From NCBI GenBank assembly GCA_009617715.1, contig VTFK01000443.1:62001-126000 (forward strand): a stretch of DNA of 64,000 nucleotides, in the 5' to 3' direction. Under the pieces are notes generated by a model. It was given only the letters and a program-made list of their open reading frames with translations, was not told where the DNA came from and ran no database searches. Positions 58,107-64,000 of this stretch are shown here, piece after piece. Numbering within the stretch: the first letter of the stretch is position 1; each line of letters starts with the position of its first letter. A program made the translations under genes and the position numbers. This DNA is from Plectrocnemia conspersa (taxonomy: Eukaryota > Arthropoda > Insecta > Trichoptera > Polycentropodidae).

Positions 58107-61100
58107 CTAAAATAACAACATTGCTATGTTAATAAAGTAATGACTTTATAGGTGGAAGATAGAAAAATAAAATAGAGCTAGAATTTGTGCTCAGCTTGAA
58201 TTTAATTAAAAATTGTTTTTTTTACAGTCAATCAATGATTATGATTATTGAGCATACACGTGTATTACTTTTGATTTTGTACTCTGTTAGTTCGCTAGTA
58301 ACATTGTATCTTTTTCTTGAATTATTTTCATCTGTCCGTACATAAAGTTTTATAGCTTTTGATATAGCGACATAAGATTGACCATGAGAGAAACGTTCAA
58401 TTACTGACATATTACACAACTGTCATCGTGCCTCATTTATTAGCATGGGAATTGTGAATTAAAGCTATTTAAAGTGAAACCGTAAAAATGCTTGTCTTTA
58501 CAGTGCAAAAAAATCGCGCGTTTCAGTGATGTACACTTAGTGTACATGTAAAAATGTGTAAAGAATAATTATTAAAATTGGAAAAACACTAATATTATAA
58601 CGAAATGATCATTATAATAACAGTCAGAGGCAAGAAATTCAATATCGACATCGACAAATATTTGTTTACAAAAATAACATTGAAAAATCAAGTTGAAAAG
58701 CTCTGTAAGCGAACATCATTTCGGTGCAAAGCAAAAAATTCGACTGGCAACACTCAGACTTTTTGACTGTATTAGTGTATAATATATATTTTAATAATTT
58801 AAAATTAAAGTCGTACACTTGATTGATCTTCTCACTTTACTGATTATGTTATTATTATCGAGAAGCAAAAATTATTAATTATTAGATCGCCATTTACCTA
58901 CAGATCATAAATATATTTGTCGTTTTTAGTTTTATATTGGTCAAAAGACCTCAATGGTAGCAAGCCCACTGAACAGAAATTTGAGTTGAGTTTTTTTAGT
59001 TACTTTTCAGTGTATAAGCTAATTAATTTTAAGATAGTTTAAATCAATATCGAATGCAATCAAAACATCTGTTGAATTTTGATTGGCGCATGCATCATCC
59101 GCATTAGTAAAAGTGGGTCATTCCGCAGACAAAAATTGATCAGATTATCATATAATACATATGTTATAAAAACAAACACGCGCACATTGATCATTCTAAT
59201 CTAGAGTTTCTAGACAGATCGTTTTTTAATCTAAATTTAAACCGCAGGCAATATACTGCTTCAAATTAAACGATCGTTTGTATACAGGTGACCCAAAACA
59301 TTGGTAACATTTAATAGATGGCGTTCAAATGTCAACAGTTCCGATGCTGTATATCGATCAATTTATACGGATATTCAAAATAGAAGAATTAAATTTCAAC
59401 AACATTTCACACATACACTTTTAGGGGTTGTTTTTGTCAAATATATTGCAAATATTCATGCCAAAAACACGTGTCAAAAATAATCAATATGTGAACGTGT
59501 ATTACCAGTGAAGCTATGTATATTTTCACTAACTCGAGTCAGTTAATATGTATCAAACGTTTGATTTATAATTTTACTGCTTAATATTAGTAAAAATGTA
59601 TTTGTTTACAAATGTTATTATGTTTTTTTAAAGGTGAACTTCATAATAGAGCGCTGTACTATACGCTCGGGTTATTCCAAAACCAATCGCAATGCGCCAT
59701 TTGATTAAATCACACACTATTGTATATAACCTCAAAGGCGGAACTTCATTGAATTATTTTGACAATCCTGTTTTTGTGTAAAATTCGTATGTATGGAAGG
59801 TCTAAAATTCTGGGTCAAACAGGGCCGAGAACGAAGACCGCATTCTTGGCTACACATTGTAAAACAACAGCCTGTTCGGCGCCAGCTAGCGACGCTCTAA
59901 GGCTGTTTCTTCCTATTATTGGATCAGTTAATGTATACAATTGCACTGTTTGATAAATCGGATGGTATGTAGAAACAATAAGCTTTGGGTTATAATATAA
60001 TACGTACAGGTATCGATATCTTTTACCTTAGTAATTGTCAAAGATTGAAAGTATAGTATATTCATTTTATTGTAACCTATTTTGTCATCGAGTCCATGGA
60101 GATATAATTGTAATATAAATTAACATCATACATGTATTTGTCTCGAGTATTATTTTTAACATTGTAACCAGCAGACTGATTAGGGATAACATATCTAACG
60201 TTGCTTGATAAAAACATGGGTTTTACTAAATCCCATTTATTCGGAAGTTCTATCCCCCATTTATCTTTCAACACAATCGAGATTTATTATGTTATTTTTT
60301 TTAAGGGCAAACGATCTTACCACTTGGATATATATATAAGTATATTTGCTTGTTCACTGCATTTAAAATTTCCTACAATCTCAGTGCCTTTTATTAACGT
60401 ATCGTAAGCTAAAATGTATGTGCCACATAATGCATTGCAGTGAAATAAGTAATGCGTATAGCGCTACTTATATTAAAATCATTGTCTCGGATTTTATGAT
60501 AATTTTTTGATCTAGTCAGTCCAATAAATTTCCCTAACAAATAAGGTTCTTGAAAACTGAATGTCCATCAAATGTCAGTCACGTGATGTAAGAGTATTGC
60601 AATTGTTGATCGGAATTTGACATATTCTATATCTATGTGTTGATTGTTAAGATATTTTGGTTTTAATATTTATACTGTGAACCAGAAAAAAGTGGCTGTG
60701 TTGATAATCGAAAATGACCGTAAATAAATATCTATTATTTAGAATAATAGCTAACCAATTGTATATTAAATCTGAAATGGATGTGACTGATTTTGTTTCG
60801 ATCTTGATGTATATCAATGTATATTTAAGTCTGAATAAAAACCAATTAGATCTCTACAGTTTCAATGTCTAATATCTGTAGTAAATTGATAATGTATTAG
60901 GATTTGTAAATGTTTAAAAAAAAAGATTGACATTTACTAATAGGATCGTCTTTGAACAAAATTATATTTCAAGTGTTTTGATTGTGCAACAAATACAGTA
61001 TACGTAAGCTAACCTTCAGCACAAATTGTTCACGTATGTCAAGATCATGACATGACATTGCAGGGAGAATCAGTTACGCTAACGTGTTTTTCACGTAGTC

Positions 61101-61440
61101 AAAAAACGTAATGATTTTCGTTCACAAAAAATGTGACATTTTACGTAATATGATATTTATATAGAATTTTCGCGAATATTGAAATACTTCCAAGATTAAA
61201 AATAAGTTCCTGAATTTTAATTAAACGAGCAATTACTAATTTCTCAGTAAATAACTTATATATAACATGTTATTTAAGATTAATATTAGAACTGGGTCAA
61301 CAAGGGCATAGTAAATAAATACTTCGGTGTTACGAAAGGTTCTAGATTTAATTTGAATCCTAAAATAATTAGCACTATCAAAGATAAAACTTGATTGCAA
61401 GAATAATGGGTTAACAAAAGTAACTTATATATCAATCTAT
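58107..61440. other. Stretch upstream of the GEF exons seen
   Basis: This contains the partial MITE copy at 59493-59610 and a GC-richer patch at about 59800-59930 with a coding-like plus frame (TKTAFLATHCKTTACSAPAS) that I do not recognise. The first exon of the full-length GEF transcript should lie in this direction, but I could not identify it. Confidence 0.5.
59493..59610. repeat. Second copy of the ACCAGTGAAA MITE-like element (partial)
   Basis: It begins GTGTATTACCAGTGAAGC, then TATTTTCACTAACT and GTATCAAACGTTTGATTTAT. This matches the left end and, inverted, the right part of the element at 4481-4828 (GTATCAAACATTTGATTGAT on its complement). Confidence 0.5.
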
Positions 61441-61459
61441 AAGTTATATGTGAAATATG

Positions 61460-61650
61460 CAAGACTAGTGATATAGTCAGTGACCTGGGTTCAAATCCCA
61501 TATAAACCATTGTGTTTTTCTATTTCTATCATATCTGGTGATTATTATATAATTATAATCTGATCAATCAATCATTTAATAAAATTATAATGAGCTATTT
61601 CAGCTCTAAGATAATATTATATAAATTCATAAATATAAAAAAAAAAAAAT
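61460..61650 (+). repeat. tRNA-derived SINE copy with hairpin tail and poly(A)
   Basis: The head has GACCTGGGTTCAAATCCCAT (B box), the body TATCTGGTGATTATTATA, the palindrome GAGCTATTTCAGCTC at 61592-61606, and a terminal A13 run near 61638-61650. It is the most complete copy and the only one with an A-tail, so probably the youngest. Confidence 0.65.
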
Positions 61651-62099
61651 GTTTATAAATAAAGACCATGAAGACAATATCACAGTTTTCGATAATAGGT
61701 TTAAACACTTGGCTCTGCAGGTTGGTGATTTCTTTTATTATTATAAAAATATTTCATTAATAAATGGAATAGTTAGACAAGAATATGTAAATTTATTTAT
61801 ATTAAAAATATGTTTGAGTTTTTTTTTTTTAAAATATCAATAGCTATTTCATATAAAATAAGTCTTTTAAATTTATGTAATCGTTCAAATATAATATATG
61901 TATTGATATTGAGAAAAAAACTTGTCGCAATACGCGTTAAAAACGCAATAAACAAAAAAAAACAATTATTTATTACGTTTGAGACTTTTACAAATATAAA
62001 TTCTATTGTATTGCATTGATAAACGTAATGCGAAATGACAAGTGTGAGGTTGACAAATCTCAACATTAGCAAACAGAAATAAAAAAATCTAATTACGCT

Positions 62100-62290
62100 T
62101 CCAAATAATCGTAATTGACCGTCGCATCGAGAACAGTTAAACCAAGCGTGTCAAGAACTGTTATCCCCGACTTAGGGCATAGTGTTCATCCGAAATCGCA
62201 GCAAGTGGAGCTACGCCAACCATCGACAGAGATTGAAAAATACAGAAAGCAGCTGCTTCCCTATTCACGTCAACCCTTTTTGTTATAAAT
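62100..62290 (+). other. Unidentified coding-like fragment
   Basis: A plus frame without ATG reads VASRTVKPSVSRTVIPDLGH and ends EIEKYRKQLLPYSRQPF before a stop. It is GC-richer than its flanks and rich in P, Q, R and S. It could be a piece of a retroelement or an exon. I do not recognise it. Confidence 0.2.
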
Positions 62291-63178
62291 TATAAATTTG
62301 TTTTTTTTAAATATTATGAAACTACATTTATGTCGCATAGCATGTTCTTGTCTTGAGGTTTAAACTAATAAAAATAATTTTCATGTTTCGTATCAATATA
62401 CAATAATATACATAAGTCATTACTTCCAGTTTATAGGAAACGATTAGTAAATAAATATTATAATTATAAACTTCACTTATTAGATGTACAGTTGAAAATC
62501 ATTCATGCAAACATTACTATAATAACTAAACCTATTATATTAATTACACTATCGTTCATTAAATAGTATAGTGAAACAAATTCATTAATTACATACATAT
62601 GTACATACATGCAGCACATTAAAAATATTTTCTAAAAAAATTAACGACTTTTTAACACGAAATTAATTTCTTCGACGAATGCAACGAAATATTAGATCAT
62701 CAGATTCGGTAAAAACTTGAGAAAAATAATTGGATTTATAAATCAGATTTTTATGAAGTCTTTGTATAATACCCAATATGTTTGCATCAAAAATACTATA
62801 GAGGTAAAAATATTACAATACATAAAGCCACCATTCTTTGACAAAATGTCGCCTTACAAAGAAACGCCTTTTGTGCGTGCCTTTTTATCATTATTAAATT
62901 CCAAATCACACAGATAGGGAGAGTAACGTATACTTTGTACAATACGTGCCACTATTCATAAATCACGCTCTTGTACTTCAGTCTTTTGTCCCTCGAAATC
63001 CCTCAAAATTCACTTCGCAAATAGAACACGATCCTAACACACATGAATAATAAGCACATACAAATATTTAAACATCACACGCGAACAAGAATTTCACGAA
63101 CGCGGTACTGCAAAACGAGTTTTCGCGAATTAACAAAACAAGAGTCAAGGGAATAACATTGATGGTGCACTTCTTCCC

Positions 63179-63440
63179 ATGGCAATCAAAAGTGATGATA
63201 ATCACCGAATTCGGTCCTGGCAAAGCACTTCATCTCGACGATCGATCGATTGTGAAGAATCGGTGATTATGGATGAGTTCGTCGGGAGAATGGAGGCCAA
63301 CCTCAAAAACAAGTGGACGACACAGTTTGAGAGAGTCGAACCTCCATTATGGAGATATACGTACACGACCGTTCGAGATGACCGACTGACTGACACTGGC
63401 AAGGCATGGGAACCGCGCGACGAGATCGAATTGCGCTTTG
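63179..63440 (+). CDS. Possible first coding exon of an unknown plus-strand gene
   Basis: An ATG-led frame of 87 codons ends in ELRFG at a TTTG|GTAATT donor (phase 1); without splicing it would stop six residues later. It reads MAIKSDDNHRIRSWQSTSSR and later FERVEPPLWRYTYTTVRDD, with balanced charge and several tryptophans. The DNA is GC-rich compared with all surrounding sequence. I recognise no family. The overlapping minus frames (63202-63453, 63303-63503) look less like protein. The next exon would be outside the window. Confidence 0.4.
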
Positions 63441-64000
63441 GTAATTGTCGCAAAAATTAGCCAAAGGCGCGCAAAACAGGCGTGAAGATATATTATGATA
63501 CATAATAAACTTGACGCCTGATCAAAATATTATTTATAATAATTTTATTACTATTCGTTGAAAACCATATTATTAATAAAATTATTGTAATGTTATCTTT
63601 AACAAATTTTAAAGCAACTATGTAACTGGTATTATAATAATATAAATAACTGTCACGAAAACTATTAATTTTTATTATACATTAAATGGAATCTGTTAAT
63701 TTTGTAATAAATTTAATTTTATTACTCATATTATTTCTTATCGCATTAAAACTGTTAATTAAATATTGTAGAACACTTTATTGTCATGATAAAAATATTA
63801 TATTCTTCTTCAGTAAAAAATTACCATGAAAATAAATACATTGAACAGGTTCAAAACAAACTTATATACTGATCTCTTCTTACGTTATTAAAGTTTAAAG
63901 AATATGATCGATTATCTGGAACCATTAAATTTATATATAATAATAATTTTAAAACTACATTTTTAATGTTCATTAAAATAATTTATTCACTTGTATCTGT
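63441..64000. other. AT-rich end of window
   Basis: No coding signal or named repeat. Confidence 0.6.

Noticed and set aside
1..64000. CRISPR arrays, operons, prophage or toxin-antitoxin genes
   Set aside because: The sequence is an intron-bearing animal genome; no regularly spaced repeats or bacterial gene layout are present.

Overview
The window is AT-rich, intron-rich eukaryotic DNA, almost certainly from an insect. Its genes are split by GT-AG introns and separated by long gene-poor DNA holding tRNA-derived SINEs, LINE fragments, hAT, Tigger and Helitron relics and palindromic MITE-like repeats. I cannot name the insect order.

Layout. (1) 66-1032, plus strand: the last two coding exons of adenylate kinase 2 (AK2); the P-loop exon lies left of the window. 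(2) 2981-58106, minus strand: one very large gene for a Dbl-family Rho guanine-nucleotide exchange factor of the MCF2L/DBS type (CRAL-TRIO, spectrin-like coiled region, DH, PH, SH3). I could chain 19 coding exons whose phases all agree, giving 1022 residues from the first in-exon ATG. The N-terminal half is at 52.5-58.1 kb and the catalytic half at 3.0-13.0 kb, with a 39.5 kb intron between them. (3) 54553-55326, plus strand: an intronless CCNB1IP1/HEI10-like meiotic RING protein gene that nearly fills an 863-bp intron of the GEF gene in the opposite direction. (4) 58.1-64 kb: mostly repeats and non-coding DNA, with one possible plus-strand first exon at 63179-63440.

The GEF locus looks like a nest of alternative transcripts. 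Three separate ATG-led exons (24611-24760, 13270-13344 and 10678-11754) each end at a GT donor in phase 0 and can splice in frame to DH exons. They would give DH-PH-SH3 proteins without the lipid-binding and spectrin parts, with different N-termini. One of them (359 codons) would replace the first DH exon, removing conserved region 1. At the other end, an alternative last exon (56946-57146) with an AATAAA signal at its stop codon would give a protein with only the CRAL-TRIO domain. These are inferences from splice sites and reading frame; RNA data would settle them.

The 39.5 kb intron holds no other complete gene that I can see. It contains a Tigger-like element with its TA duplication, several SINE copies, fragments of two LINE lineages or more, a degraded hAT (ZBED-like) transposase, two large inverted-repeat elements, and several GC-richer blocks that may be promoters or LTRs.
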